Shown one piece after another: positions 1-8,610 of a DNA stretch of 64,000 nucleotides. Source of the DNA: Pseudomonadota bacterium (GTDB lineage: Bacteria > Pseudomonadota > Alphaproteobacteria > Rhizobiales > Beijerinckiaceae); NCBI GenBank assembly GCA_023386155.1, contig JAEWKH010000066.1, forward strand, positions 1-64,000. Direction: 5' to 3'. The translations under genes and the position numbers were made by a program. The notes beneath the pieces were generated by a model. It saw only the letters and a program-made list of their open reading frames with translations, was not told the DNA's origin and made no database searches. The stretch's first letter is position 1. Each line of letters opens with the position of its first letter.

Positions 1-8
1 GGTGCCGT

Positions 9-222
9 AGCCTCACCTCTCCCATGGGGAGAGGTCGAGCGTAGCGAGGGTGAGGGGGTACGCCCTTTCCGGGTGGACCTGTAACCCCTCACCCGCCGCG
101 CTCACGCGCGTCGACCTCTCCCCATGGAAGAGGTGGTCCAGCGCCACAGCTTCATCGACTATCGCCCACACCCCCACCCCGGCTGCTCTCGCAGCCACCC
201 CTCCCCACAAGGGGGAGGGAAA
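9..222. repeat. Dispersed G/C-run intergenic repeat, family A (copy 1)
   Basis: Bases 1-449 hold no supportable gene. Instead there are inverted blocks of a CCTCTCCCC/GGGGAGAGG type (9-60 and 84-136), followed at about 170-222 by a core reading CCCCCACCCCGGCTGC...GCAGCCACCCC and ending in CCCCACAAGGGGGAGGG. The same core recurs near 7.6, 10.0, 11.2, 27.8 and 59.1 kb, always between genes or at gene ends. Frames open through it only because it is GC-rich. The rest of the stretch, to 449, is plain GC-rich DNA with no visible signal. Confidence 0.75.
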
Positions 223-449
223 CAGCGCCTGCGCCTTGCATCGCAGGATGAGAGTTGCGGGGAAAGCAAAGACACCCCATCGGGATGGCCGGCCCTGATC
301 CCCGGATCGCGTCCGGGAGGCCATGACGGTGGAGGTATGGGTGGGAGCCTCTAAGGGTCCGTCATGGAGGTTCCGAGGGGATATGTCGGGGAGGCCGCGC
401 GATGCGCTGGGCTCCGGGCGCTGCCGGAAGGGCGATGGGCCGCCGCGGG

Positions 450-2021
450 TCACTCCACGAACCAGGGATAGGTCCAGGTCTCCGTGAGCGCCCGGTTGCC
501 GACGCGGAGGAAGGCGCGCAGGTCCGTGGATTGTCCCGGCTCCAGCTTCACGTCGATGGCGGCCCGGAAGCCGTTCGTGTGGCTGTTGGGCATGATGAAG
601 GTGTTGGTGATCTGCCCGGCGGAGGTGGAGGGGACGAGCTGCACCTGCTCCGGAGCGCCGAGATAATAGGGCAGGTTGCCGCCCGCGAAGTCGATGATGA
701 AGCGGCGGTGCCGGGGATCGCTCGGCGCGTTCGAGCCGCTGGCGCGGGGAGGCGTCTGGAAGGTGTTGATCACTTTTCCGCCTGGATGCATGGTGCCGAT
801 CGCCGACGCGGCGCGCAGGCGGTAGGACAGGACGACCTCCTGCCCCGGCTCGAGGGGGCGGTTCGGCTGCCAATAGGCCACGACGTTGTCGTGGGTCTCG
901 TCCGGCGTCGGGATCTCGACCAGCTCGACCCAGCCCTCGCCCCATTGCCCGATGGGCTCGACCCAGTAGCCGGGGCGCTGGTGGTAGCTGGCTTCGAGAT
1001 CCTGGTAGTTCTCGAACACCCGGTCGCGCTGCATCAGGCCGAAGCCGCGCGGATTGTTGTCGCTGAACGAGGAAATCGTCTTGACGTTCGGGTTGCGCAG
1101 GGGCCGCCAGATCCACTCGCCCGCGCCGGACTGCATGAGCAGCCCGTCCGAATCGTGGATCTCGAGGCGGTAATCGTCCGTCGGCTTGCGGTCGTTCTCG
1201 CCCTCGAAGAACATGGAGGTGAGGGGGGCGATGCCCACATTGGTGAGGGTCTGGCGCGGGAAAAGCGTCGCCGTCACGTCGAGGGTCGTTTCCTTCGAGG
1301 GATAGATCTCGAACTTGTAGGCGCCCGCGACGGACGGGCTGTCGAGGAGCGCGTAGACAATGGCCCGCTCGTCGTTGGGCTTGGGCATTTCGACCCAGAA
1401 CTCGCGGAAATGCGGAAACTCCTCCGCTTCGCCGCCTTCCACGTTGATCGCGAGGCCCCGCGCCGAGAGGCCGTATTTCTGGTCCGCGCCGAGGAAGCGG
1501 AAATAGCTCGCGCCGAGGAAGGCGATGAGCTCGTCGAAGACCTTCGGGTTGTTCAGAGGGTAGTGGAGCCGGAAGCCCGCGAAGCCGAGATTGACGGGCA
1601 GCGGCCGCTCGATCTTGTTGCGGCCGTAGTCGAACAGCTCCCGCTGATAGGGCACCGGCGTGGGCACGCCGTCGCGGATGATGTTCACCATCACGGGGCG
1701 CTGGTAGAGGAAGCCCGGGTGGAAGAGCTGCATCCGGAAGGGCCCGTTGCCGGAGCCGAGCAGGGCCTTGTCCGGGCGGAAGCGGATGTCCCGGTAATCG
1801 TCGAAGCTGAGCCGGTTGAGCGGCTCGGGCAGCTGGCCCGCCGGCGCCTCGTAGGGGGCGGCCGCCAGCTCCCGGGCCCGACGCACCACATCCTCGTAGC
1901 GGAACGGATTGGGCGCCGGAACGCCGTTCGGCTGCTGCGCCGACGCTCCCTGACTGAAAGCGGACAGCGCGGTGGCTGCGAGCAGGCCTTGCAGGAGGAT
2001 GCGGCGGGACAGGTGCGTCAT
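450..2021 (-). CDS. opgG: Glucan biosynthesis protein, OpgG/OpgD (MdoG) family, Tat-exported
   Basis: A 523-residue protein of the MdoG family, which acts in the periplasm on osmoregulated periplasmic glucans. Escherichia coli OpgD of this family is a beta-1,2-glucan hydrolase (GH186), while OpgG is needed for backbone synthesis or release. The start chosen gives MTHLSRRILLQG, a twin-arginine signal followed by a hydrophobic stretch and an AQ cleavage region. An upstream in-frame extension exists but would bury the signal. The mature part has the conserved family blocks (FRYEDVVRRAREL, LGASYFRFLGADQKYGLSARGLAI, EIHDSDGLLMQSGAGEWIWRP, RGFGLMQRDR). A Tat signal is more typical of OpgD than OpgG, so the symbol is tentative. 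A second paralogue lies at 14159-15748. No opgH is visible here. Confidence 0.88.
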   Translation of the reverse strand: MTHLSRRILLQGLLAATALSAFSQGASAQQPNGVPAPNPFRYEDVVRRARELAAAPYEAPAGQLPEPLNRLSFDDYRDIRFRPDKALLGSGNGPFRMQLFHPGFLYQRPVMVNIIRDGVPTPVPYQRELFDYGRNKIERPLPVNLGFAGFRLHYPLNNPKVFDELIAFLGASYFRFLGADQKYGLSARGLAINVEGGEAEEFPHFREFWVEMPKPNDERAIVYALLDSPSVAGAYKFEIYPSKETTLDVTATLFPRQTLTNVGIAPLTSMFFEGENDRKPTDDYRLEIHDSDGLLMQSGAGEWIWRPLRNPNVKTISSFSDNNPRGFGLMQRDRVFENYQDLEASYHQRPGYWVEPIGQWGEGWVELVEIPTPDETHDNVVAYWQPNRPLEPGQEVVLSYRLRAASAIGTMHPGGKVINTFQTPPRASGSNAPSDPRHRRFIIDFAGGNLPYYLGAPEQVQLVPSTSAGQITNTFIMPNSHTNGFRAAIDVKLEPGQSTDLRAFLRVGNRALTETWTYPWFVE

Positions 2022-2199
2022 GGTGGCGGAGCGTTCTCGACTGAATAGGAAATGGCCGGGATTCAAGGATTTGGAATATGGGCCCGGGCCTTCTTCCGTG
2101 TACCTGTCCCGCTTAATGGAAGCTGAATGGTGATGCTTCCGGGACACAGGTGCCGACCGGGCTCAAAAAATCCCGGGAAGGGCCCTAAAGGGTCTTGTG

Positions 2200-2640
2200 A
2201 TCGCTGGCGAATATGCTTATTTCACCCCTGCCCAATTTCGCACGTGCCTGTGGTCGCGTGCCGGTTGGTGGGCATCCGGACAAGAGGCCGGACAGCCGCC
2301 CGAGAGCGACCTAGCTCTCGATACCCCTAACCGGCAGCCGGAGGCGAAACCGGCGTACTTCGCTCTCAGCGGGGGACGCGACTTAAAGCAACGACGAACG
2401 GGCTTTTTTGGTCTCGTTGGCCCTCCAAAGGTCAACACCGAAGAGGCTTGTTTATCATTGCCAGGCGTGCGGATGGAGTATCCCCATCCAATCCAAGGCA
2501 GCATCGTCGGGTGAAGAGCCCATCGCGCTCCTCGTGTCTCCAACGCACGAAGCGGGATGCCATCTTCCCTCGCTGACGCCGGGCGGCAGGAAGTCCTGAC
2601 CGTCTGAATTTCAATCCGGAGGCTTGAAGACCTCCATTGA
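2200..2640 (+). promoter_or_regulatory. speF leader: speF-like leader RNA of the ornithine decarboxylase gene
   Basis: The 640-base gap before the ornithine decarboxylase contains a long structured leader rather than a gene. A speF RNA motif upstream of alphaproteobacterial ornithine decarboxylases is described in Rfam; assignment here rests on position and structure, not on a covariance search. Visible helices are CGAGAGC/GCTCTCG (2301-2307 with 2314-2320) and GGAGG/CCTCC (2618-2622 with 2631-2635). GAGAGCGA at 2302-2309 can instead pair with TCGCTCTC at 2360-2367. CCTCC at 2631-2635 can instead cover the ribosome site GGGGAG at 2650-2655. These are competing pairs, as expected of a switch. 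The borders are approximate. Confidence 0.6.
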
Positions 2641-2661
2641 ACCTTTGGTGGGGAGAGCGCC

Positions 2662-3816
2662 ATGACTCAGCGCATCCGTGAATTCCTGCGCAACCGACGT
2701 GAGGACGGCCCGTGCGTGGTCGTCGACCTCGAGGTCGTGCGCGACAACTATTCCAAGTTTGCCCGAGCGCTCCCCGACACGCGCGTGTTCTACGCCGTGA
2801 AGGCCAATCCGGAGCCGCAGGTGCTCAAGCTCCTGGCCGAGCTCGGCTCGTGCTTCGACACGGCGTCCGTGGTCGAGATCCAGCTCGCGCTGGATGCCGG
2901 CGCGACGCCCGACCGCATCTCCTTCGGCAACACGATCAAGAAGGAGCGCGACATCGTGCGCGCCCTCGAGCTCGGCGTTCGCCTCTATGCGGTCGATTGC
3001 GAGGCCGAGGTCGAGAAGATCGCCCGCGCGGCGGCCACGGCCGGCATCGATGCGTCCGACGTGAAGGTGTTCTGCCGCATCCTGTGCGACGGCGCTGGCG
3101 CCGAGTGGCCGCTCTCCCGCAAGTTCGGCTGCGTGCCCGAGATGGCCGTGGACGTGCTGGAGCATGCCTATCGCCAGGGCCTGGAGGCTTACGGCGTGTC
3201 CTTCCACGTGGGTTCGCAGCAGCGCAACACGGAAGCCTGGGATCAGGCTCTCGGTTCCGCCTCGGCGATCTTCCGGGAATGCGCGCAGCGTGGCATCCAC
3301 CTGTCGATGGTCAATCTCGGCGGCGGCTTCCCGACGAAGTACCTGAAGTCGGTTCCGCAGGTCGAGGCTTACGGCGAGTCGATCTTCCGCGCGCTGTCGA
3401 AGCATTTCGGCAACCGCATCCCGGAGACGATCATCGAGCCGGGCCGCGGCATGGTCGGCAACGCGGGCGTCATCGAGGCCGAGGTCGTTCTCGTCTCGAA
3501 GAAGAGCCGCGACGAGGACGAGGTGCGCTGGGTCTATCTCGACATCGGCAAGTTCGGCGGTCTCGCCGAGACGATGGACGAGTCGATCCGCTACCCGATC
3601 CGCAGCGAGCGCGACGACGACCGCAAGGTGCCGTGCGTTCTCGCGGGTCCCACCTGCGACTCGGCCGACGTTCTCTACGAGAAGGAGCCCTACCTGCTCC
3701 CCGTCTCGCTGGAGATCGGCGACAAGGTGCTGATCGAGGGCACGGGCGCCTACACGACCACCTACTCGGCGGTCGCGTTCAACGGCTTCCCGCCGCTCAA
3801 GTCCTACGTGATCTGA
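2662..3816 (+). CDS. odc: Type III PLP-dependent ornithine (lysine/ornithine) decarboxylase
   Basis: A cytosolic PLP enzyme of the eukaryotic-type (alanine racemase fold) family that decarboxylates ornithine to putrescine; some alphaproteobacterial members also take lysine. The 384-residue length is normal. The PLP lysine is K47 in YAVKANP, HVGSQQ and the glycine-rich GGGFPTKY and EPGRGMVGNAG loops follow, and the catalytic cysteine is about C332 in GPTCDSADVLYE, so the active site is intact. The start has a good GGGGAG six bases upstream. The long leader before it suggests polyamine or ornithine control. With homospermidine synthase at 6066 it forms a putrescine-to-homospermidine route. Substrate preference between lysine and ornithine cannot be read from the sequence. 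Confidence 0.93.
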   Translation: MTQRIREFLRNRREDGPCVVVDLEVVRDNYSKFARALPDTRVFYAVKANPEPQVLKLLAELGSCFDTASVVEIQLALDAGATPDRISFGNTIKKERDIVRALELGVRLYAVDCEAEVEKIARAAATAGIDASDVKVFCRILCDGAGAEWPLSRKFGCVPEMAVDVLEHAYRQGLEAYGVSFHVGSQQRNTEAWDQALGSASAIFRECAQRGIHLSMVNLGGGFPTKYLKSVPQVEAYGESIFRALSKHFGNRIPETIIEPGRGMVGNAGVIEAEVVLVSKKSRDEDEVRWVYLDIGKFGGLAETMDESIRYPIRSERDDDRKVPCVLAGPTCDSADVLYEKEPYLLPVSLEIGDKVLIEGTGAYTTTYSAVAFNGFPPLKSYVI

Positions 3817-3817
3817 A

Positions 3818-3862
3818 GCATTTTCCGCAAAAGTGGCTTGCCGGTTTTGCGAAAGAAAATGC
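3818..3862. repeat. Palindromic repeat, family B (GCATTTTC variant)
   Basis: GCATTTTC at 3818-3825 is mirrored by GAAAATGC at 3855-3862, and an inner CAAAA...TTTTG pair flanks GTGGCTTGCCGG. It begins two bases after the decarboxylase stop and could act as a transcript-end structure. It is related to copies at 8053, 35283, 39843, 43481, 50225, 54016 and 63581. Confidence 0.7.
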
Positions 3863-3939
3863 GACGAAGCTAATGTCACGTCCCGCCTGCCTCGATGACG
3901 CGAGGCAGGCACCAACCCCAACAGAGTTGTCCCGGACGG

Positions 3940-3959
3940 CCGGCCTGAGTTCAGGCCGG
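3940..3959 (+). other. GC-rich hairpin before the GNAT gene
   Basis: CCGGCCTG-agtt-CAGGCCGG forms an 8-bp perfect stem 31 bases before the GGGAGG ribosome site of the next gene. No T-run follows, so it is not a classical terminator. It could protect or attenuate the message between the decarboxylase and the acetyltransferase. Confidence 0.4.
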
Positions 3960-4004
3960 TGCGAGGGCTGTCGCTCACCCCACGTGTTTTGGGAGGCCAC
4001 GGCC

Positions 4005-4577
4005 ATGATCACGATCCGCGAAGAAACCTTCCGCGATGTCGAGCCGCGCGAGGCGCTGCTCGATGCGTGCTTCGGACCTGCCCGGTTCCAGAAGACCTGC
4101 GAACGCCTGCGCGAGGGCAGGATGCCGGCCGACGGCCTGTCCCTGGTCATCGACCGGGACGGCGGGGTCCTCGGCACGGTGCGCCTGTGGCACGTCTCGG
4201 CCGGCCCGGATCGTCCCGCGCTGATGCTCGGGCCCATCGCCATCGATCCTTCCGCGCAGGGGCTCGGCCTCGGCGGAAAGCTCATGCGCGAGGCGCTGAA
4301 GCGGTCTGCCGATCTCGGGCACAGGGCGGTGCTGCTGGTGGGCGATGCGCCCTATTACGAGCGCTTCGGCTTCTCGACGGCGAAGACCGGCTCCCTCTGG
4401 CTTCCCGGCCCCTACGAGCGCAGCCGCTTCCTGGCGCTCGAACTCGAGACGGGCGCGCTCGACGGCGCGAGCGGCCTCGTCTCCGCGACGGGTGCCTTCG
4501 AGCAGAAGCCCGACCTCGGCGCGCTCGTCGCCGCCGCCGCGCAGGGCGCGCTGGCGGGCATGCGCTCGGCTTTCTAA
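4005..4577 (+). CDS. GNAT-family N-acetyltransferase
   Basis: A 190-residue cytosolic acyl-CoA-dependent N-acyltransferase of the GNAT superfamily. The acetyl-CoA loop is seen as AQGLGLGGKLM (about residues 86-96) after the beta strand LGPIAIDP, and the C-terminal PYYERFGF motif is typical. The start has GGGAGG eight bases upstream. It follows the ornithine decarboxylase on the same strand, so a polyamine or amino-acid substrate is possible, but this is inference. The acceptor cannot be told from the sequence. The stop is six bases from the stop of the convergent MFS gene. Confidence 0.85.
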   Translation: MITIREETFRDVEPREALLDACFGPARFQKTCERLREGRMPADGLSLVIDRDGGVLGTVRLWHVSAGPDRPALMLGPIAIDPSAQGLGLGGKLMREALKRSADLGHRAVLLVGDAPYYERFGFSTAKTGSLWLPGPYERSRFLALELETGALDGASGLVSATGAFEQKPDLGALVAAAAQGALAGMRSAF

Positions 4578-4583
4578 AGCTGT

Positions 4584-5813
4584 CTACCCTTCCGAGGGCT
4601 GCAGACGCGCGGCCCTCGGATTGGGCAGCGCGAAGGTGACGGCCGCCGCTGCGATCATGTAGGCGACGAACCCCAGGCAGATCGCCTCGAGAGATACGCC
4701 GGCATCGAACAGAAGCCCGATGGCGCCCGGCGTCGCGGCCGAGGCCACCACCATGATGGCGCCCGCGAGCGCGCGGATCTTGCCCAGATGCGTGGTGCCG
4801 AAGAGTTCCGCCAGGACGGCGGCGATCACCACGTTGGTGCAGCCGGAGGTCAGGCCGATCAGGCCGAAGAAGAAGAGCGGCAGATAGGGCGCATCGACCG
4901 TGGCGAGCGCGATGGATGCGGCCGTCATGCCGGCGAGATAGAAATGGCTGAGGCGCACGGCCCCGAACCTGTCGACGAAACTGCCCGCGCTCATGGCGAC
5001 GACAACGGAGACCAATGCGAAGAGAGTGATGCTGCTCGCCAGAAGCTCCAGGGACCAGCCCTTCAGGTCCGCGATGAAGCGCTGATGGAAGAAATACGCC
5101 GTCATGATCGCCGGATAGCCGACCATGGTGGGGATGAGCGCGAGAAAGCGCCAGTCGCTCAAGGTGTCGATCCAGCGCGGGCCCGCATCGCCCGAAGCCC
5201 GCTTCCGCGCCGATGTCTCCAAGTCCGCGTCCTTCGCCTTGAGAAGAAAGCCGAGCAGCCAGCCGAGGCCCAGCGCGACCGCGATGACGAGCGCGGCAAG
5301 GCGCCAGGCGCCCGTCCATCCGAAGGCGGCGATCAGCGCGATGGCCACCGCCGGAAGGGTAGCCTCGCCGGCGGGAAAGCCGAGCGCCGCCACGCCCAGC
5401 GCCCGGCCGCGCACGCCCTCCTGCAGGCGCGCGGTGCTCATCACGCCCGCATGGCTGAGCATGCCCTGGCCGAAGAGTCGCAGGGCAAAGAGGCTCAGGC
5501 CCAGCATGACGATGTTGGGCGCAAGAGACAGGCTGACGGCCGCGGCCGCCAAGCCAAGCATGGCCGTGGTGGCATAAAGGCGGATATCGACCCGGTCGAT
5601 CACGCTGCCGACCCAGATCATCAGGAGGCCCGACGACAGGGTCGCAAGGGAGTAGATCGAGCCGAACGCCCCGTGCGTCAGCCCGAAGGCCCCGCGGATG
5701 TCGGGGCCCGACAGGGAGATGAAGAAGGTCTGGCCGAAGGACGACAGGAAGGTCAGCGCGAAGCCGAGCCCGATGACGCGCCAATAATGCCTGACAAGTT
5801 CGTGAAATTTCAT
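4584..5813 (-). CDS. Major facilitator superfamily transporter
   Basis: A 409-residue inner-membrane protein with about 12 hydrophobic segments, beginning MKFHELVRHYWRVIGLGFALTF. The MFS A-motif region is loose (GSVIDRVDIR near residue 70), and a second-half counterpart is GSFVDRFGAVR. An in-frame extension to 5990 is arginine- and proline-rich and unlike a transporter N-terminus, so the later start is preferred. It is convergent with the GNAT gene and divergent from homospermidine synthase, with 252 bases of shared upstream DNA. The substrate is unknown. Polyamine or aromatic efflux would fit the context but is only a guess. Confidence 0.85.
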   Translation of the reverse strand: MKFHELVRHYWRVIGLGFALTFLSSFGQTFFISLSGPDIRGAFGLTHGAFGSIYSLATLSSGLLMIWVGSVIDRVDIRLYATTAMLGLAAAAVSLSLAPNIVMLGLSLFALRLFGQGMLSHAGVMSTARLQEGVRGRALGVAALGFPAGEATLPAVAIALIAAFGWTGAWRLAALVIAVALGLGWLLGFLLKAKDADLETSARKRASGDAGPRWIDTLSDWRFLALIPTMVGYPAIMTAYFFHQRFIADLKGWSLELLASSITLFALVSVVVAMSAGSFVDRFGAVRLSHFYLAGMTAASIALATVDAPYLPLFFFGLIGLTSGCTNVVIAAVLAELFGTTHLGKIRALAGAIMVVASAATPGAIGLLFDAGVSLEAICLGFVAYMIAAAAVTFALPNPRAARLQPSEG

Positions 5814-6065
5814 CGGTCGCGGCCGGGTCGGAGATGGAGCAAGCGCACGATCATGCAGCCTTGTTGCAGGTTGTCGAGGGTGAAACGCGCATGACAGGTC
5901 TGCCGTTGTCATTCCGCTTCGCCATCCGCAGGGAAATAGCCTTCGAGAGCATGCGGAGGCCCATGGCCATTGACCCCGGGGGCTCCTCAATCCTAGATGC
6001 GCCCGGAACCGTTCAAACCGGAGACATCTGGTCCTATTCCAGGATCCCGCAAAGGAGAATTATCG

Positions 6066-7496
6066 ATGACAACCTGGCCCGTTCATGGCCGCATCACCGG
6101 CCCGATCGTGATGATCGGCTTCGGCTCGATCGGCAAAGGCATGCTGCCCCTGATCGAGCGGCATTTCGAGTTCGACAAGAACCGGTTCACGGTCATCGAT
6201 CCCGTCGACACGGACCGCAGCATGCTGGACGTGCGCGGCGTGACGCTCATCAACAAGGCTCTCACGCCGGACAATTATCGCGAGATCCTCACGCCGCTGC
6301 TGACCGAGGGCGGCGGACAGGGCTTCTGCGTGAATGTGTCGGTGGACACGTCGTCCCGCGCCATCCTGGAACTCTGCCGCGAACTCGGCGCGCTCTACGT
6401 CGACACCGTGGCCGAACCCTGGGCCGGCTTCTATTTCGACAAGAGCGCAGGCCCGGCCGAGCGCACCAACTACATGCTGCGCGAGAACATCCTCGACGCA
6501 CGCCGCCAGTCGCCCGGCGGGACGACCGCGGTCAATTGCTGCGGCGCCAATCCCGGCATGGTGTCCTGGTTCGTCAAGCAGGCGCTCCTCAACGTCGCCA
6601 AGGATCTCGGTATCGAGCACGAGGAGCCGAAATCCCGCGAGGACTGGGCGAAGCTCATGCAGCGCGTGGGCGTGAAGGGCATCCACATCGCCGAGCGCGA
6701 CACCCAGCGCGCGGAGCACCCCAAGCCCATGGGCGTGTTCGTGAACACCTGGTCGGTGGAAGGCTTCGTGTCGGAAGGCGTGCAGCCGGCGGAACTCGGC
6801 TGGGGCACCCATGAGAAGTGGATGCCGGAGAACGCCCGCACGCACGACAAGGGCTGCGGCGCGGCGATCTACCTGCTCCAGCCCGGCGCCAACACCCGCG
6901 TGCGCACGTGGTGCCCGACGCCCGGCCCGCAATACGGCTTCCTGGTCACGCACAACGAGGCGATCTCGATCGCCGATTACTTCACCGTGCGCGAGGGCGA
7001 CAAGGTCGCCTACCGGCCGACCTGCCATTATGCCTACCACCCCGCGAACGACGCCGTTCTTTCTCTGCACGAGATGTTCGGCAACGCGGCCAAGGTGCAG
7101 GAGAAGCACCACATCCTCACCGAGGACGAGATCGTCGACGGCAAGGACGAACTCGGCGTGCTGCTCTACGGCCATGGCAAGAACGCCTATTGGTACGGCT
7201 CGCAGCTCTCCATCGAGGAGACCCGCAAGCTCGCGCCCTACCAGAACGCCACCGGCCTCCAGGTGACCTCCGCGGTGCTCGCCGGCATGGTCTGGGCGCT
7301 GGAGAACCCCAATGCCGGCATCGTGGAAGCCGACGATATCGACTTCCGCCGCTGCCTCGAGGTGCAGATGCCGTATCTCGGCCCGGTGAACGGCTACTAC
7401 ACCGATTGGACGCCCCTCGACGACCGCCCCGGCTTCTTCCCGGAGGACATCGACAGCTCCGATCCGTGGCAGTTCCGGAACATTCTGGTGCGGTAA
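6066..7496 (+). CDS. hss: Homospermidine synthase
   Basis: A 476-residue cytosolic NAD-dependent enzyme that joins two putrescines, or putrescine and spermidine, into sym-homospermidine, a main polyamine of many Rhizobiales. The N-terminal Rossmann motif is GFGSIGKGMLPLIERHF (about residues 17-33), and the saccharopine dehydrogenase-like core follows (NCCGANPGMVSWFVKQALLN, about residues 158-177). The chosen ATG has AAAGGAG eight bases upstream; the 23-residue in-frame extension is not needed. Together with the decarboxylase at 2662 it completes ornithine to putrescine to homospermidine. The gene is monocistronic here, followed by a nested palindromic repeat. Confidence 0.95.
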   Translation: MTTWPVHGRITGPIVMIGFGSIGKGMLPLIERHFEFDKNRFTVIDPVDTDRSMLDVRGVTLINKALTPDNYREILTPLLTEGGGQGFCVNVSVDTSSRAILELCRELGALYVDTVAEPWAGFYFDKSAGPAERTNYMLRENILDARRQSPGGTTAVNCCGANPGMVSWFVKQALLNVAKDLGIEHEEPKSREDWAKLMQRVGVKGIHIAERDTQRAEHPKPMGVFVNTWSVEGFVSEGVQPAELGWGTHEKWMPENARTHDKGCGAAIYLLQPGANTRVRTWCPTPGPQYGFLVTHNEAISIADYFTVREGDKVAYRPTCHYAYHPANDAVLSLHEMFGNAAKVQEKHHILTEDEIVDGKDELGVLLYGHGKNAYWYGSQLSIEETRKLAPYQNATGLQVTSAVLAGMVWALENPNAGIVEADDIDFRRCLEVQMPYLGPVNGYYTDWTPLDDRPGFFPEDIDSSDPWQFRNILVR

Positions 7497-7514
7497 CAAA
7501 GCGCCACGCCAACC

Positions 7515-7692
7515 CTCCTCCCCACAGGTCTCGGGCCAGCCCGAGACCTGTCTTCATCTTGCGCAAGTCGGGTATACCCGACTTGCGGTGGGGAGGAGTT
7601 GGAGGGGGTGTGGGCGATAGCCTCTCAAGGGCAGGCGCCGACACCCCCACCCCGGCTGCTTCGCAGCCACCCCTCTCCACAAGGGGGAGGTG
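7515..7692. repeat. Family A repeat with nested perfect palindromes
   Basis: CTCCTCCCCAC (7515-7525) pairs with GTGGGGAGGAG (7588-7598). Between them lie two perfect palindromes: CAGGTCTCGGG/CCCGAGACCTG (7525-7535 with 7540-7550) and the 22-base CAAGTCGGGTA/TACCCGACTTG (7564-7585). The family A core CCCCCACCCCGGCTGC...GGGGGAGG follows at about 7640-7690. A cruciform or three-way junction would form on either strand. It lies between hss and the small gene at 7712, and nothing in it looks coding. Confidence 0.8.
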
Positions 7693-7711
7693 AAACGAGG
7701 GAGGCTGCCTC

Positions 7712-8050
7712 ATGCCCCATTTCGAGGAATTCTATGCCAACAAGCTCCGCGGCGGCCTCGGCGTCACGGATGCCGAAAGCGTGCTCGACCTGCGGGGCGT
7801 GTCGCGGGAGAGGGCGGAGGCCTCGCTCCAGGACATGCTGGAGCGCAGCCGGTTCGCGGCGCCCAAGTCGGTGGCCATCCGTCTCGACCCGCCGCCGGAG
7901 GGCGGGGGCGAAACACTCTTCCAGCCGGTTGGCAAGGCCCTGCTCGAGGCCAAGAAGCGCGGCTGGATCGACCGGTTGCAGACCCTGCCGGCCCAGGACG
8001 GCCTCGGCTTCTATGTAGTGCTGGCCGGGAAGCCGGAACGCGAGGGGTAA
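7712..8050 (+). CDS. Small hypothetical protein, weakly Smr-domain-like
   Basis: A 112-residue soluble protein with no signal or membrane segment. The pattern LDLRGVSRERAEASLQDMLER (about residues 24-44), a central beta strand SVAIRLDPP, and a C-terminal GLGFYVVLAG recalls the Smr fold (LDLHG, amphipathic helix, final strand). The diagnostic histidine of the LDLHG motif is arginine here and the HGKG loop is absent, so it would be a degenerate member at best. GGGAGG lies eight bases before the start. It is bounded by repeats on both sides and is not obviously in an operon. Function unknown. Confidence 0.6.
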   Translation: MPHFEEFYANKLRGGLGVTDAESVLDLRGVSRERAEASLQDMLERSRFAAPKSVAIRLDPPPEGGGETLFQPVGKALLEAKKRGWIDRLQTLPAQDGLGFYVVLAGKPEREG

Positions 8051-8052
8051 TC

Positions 8053-8085
8053 AGAGCATTTTTCGGCGAAGGGGGCCAATGCTCT
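8053..8085. repeat. Palindromic repeat, family B (AGAGCATT variant)
   Basis: AGAGCATT (8053-8060) and AATGCTCT (8078-8085) flank TTTCGGCGAAGGGGGCC. It lies between two convergent genes and overlaps the stop codon of the DUF2937 gene by two bases, so it may serve both as a transcript end. It shares the TTTCGGCGAAG block with the copy at 54016. Confidence 0.6.
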
Positions 8086-8599
8086 AGGCTCTCGCCGGAT
8101 GACGCGGCTTCCGCCAGAGGCTGCGGAGGAAACCCGCGAGCAGCAGAAGGCCGCCCCAGACCGCGATGAACCCGATGGCCGTCGAGAGGATGCCCTCCTC
8201 GGTGACCGGCACGGCCGGCTCGAAATCGCGGTAGACCGCCTCCAGCACGTCCCGGTCCCCGTCGCGCACCATCAGGGCGATGCGCGAGAAGGGGCCCGCC
8301 TGCATCATGGCTCCGCGGTGGGATTCCAGCCGGCCCAGCCGCTCCTCGTTAGCCTGCATGGCCGTGCCTTGGCGGCTGACGAGGTCTTCCGGGCTGGAGC
8401 GCAGCCGGGCAATGGCGCTCGCCCGGGTCTCGCCGCTGGCCTGGGCATCCGCGTCGAAGCGCGTGACGACCTGCCGCAACTCGTCGACCGCGCCGCCGAG
8501 GCGCTGACGGTATTGCTGGGCGAATTCGGGCCCCTGCGAGGCGACGATGCCGCCGCACAGCCCCAATCCGAAGGCGACGATGCGCGCGATCCTGGGCAA
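8084..8599 (-). CDS. DUF2937 family membrane protein
   Basis: A 171-residue inner-membrane protein with one hydrophobic segment near the N-terminus (RIVAFGLGLCGGIVAS) and one near the C-terminus (IGFIAVWGGLLLLAGFL), separated by a long, probably periplasmic, helical region (QQYRQRLGGAVDELRQVV, LESHRGAMMQAGPFSRI). This is the DUF2937 layout. The start is a TTG at 8599. A strong GAGGAGG sits six bases upstream of it, whereas a TTG five codons earlier would place that ribosome site inside the gene. It is the last gene of the CobW-WD40 group. Function unknown. Confidence 0.72.
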   Translation of the reverse strand: MPRIARIVAFGLGLCGGIVASQGPEFAQQYRQRLGGAVDELRQVVTRFDADAQASGETRASAIARLRSSPEDLVSRQGTAMQANEERLGRLESHRGAMMQAGPFSRIALMVRDGDRDVLEAVYRDFEPAVPVTEEGILSTAIGFIAVWGGLLLLAGFLRSLWRKPRHPARA

Positions 8600-8610
8600 G
8601 CTTGACCTCC

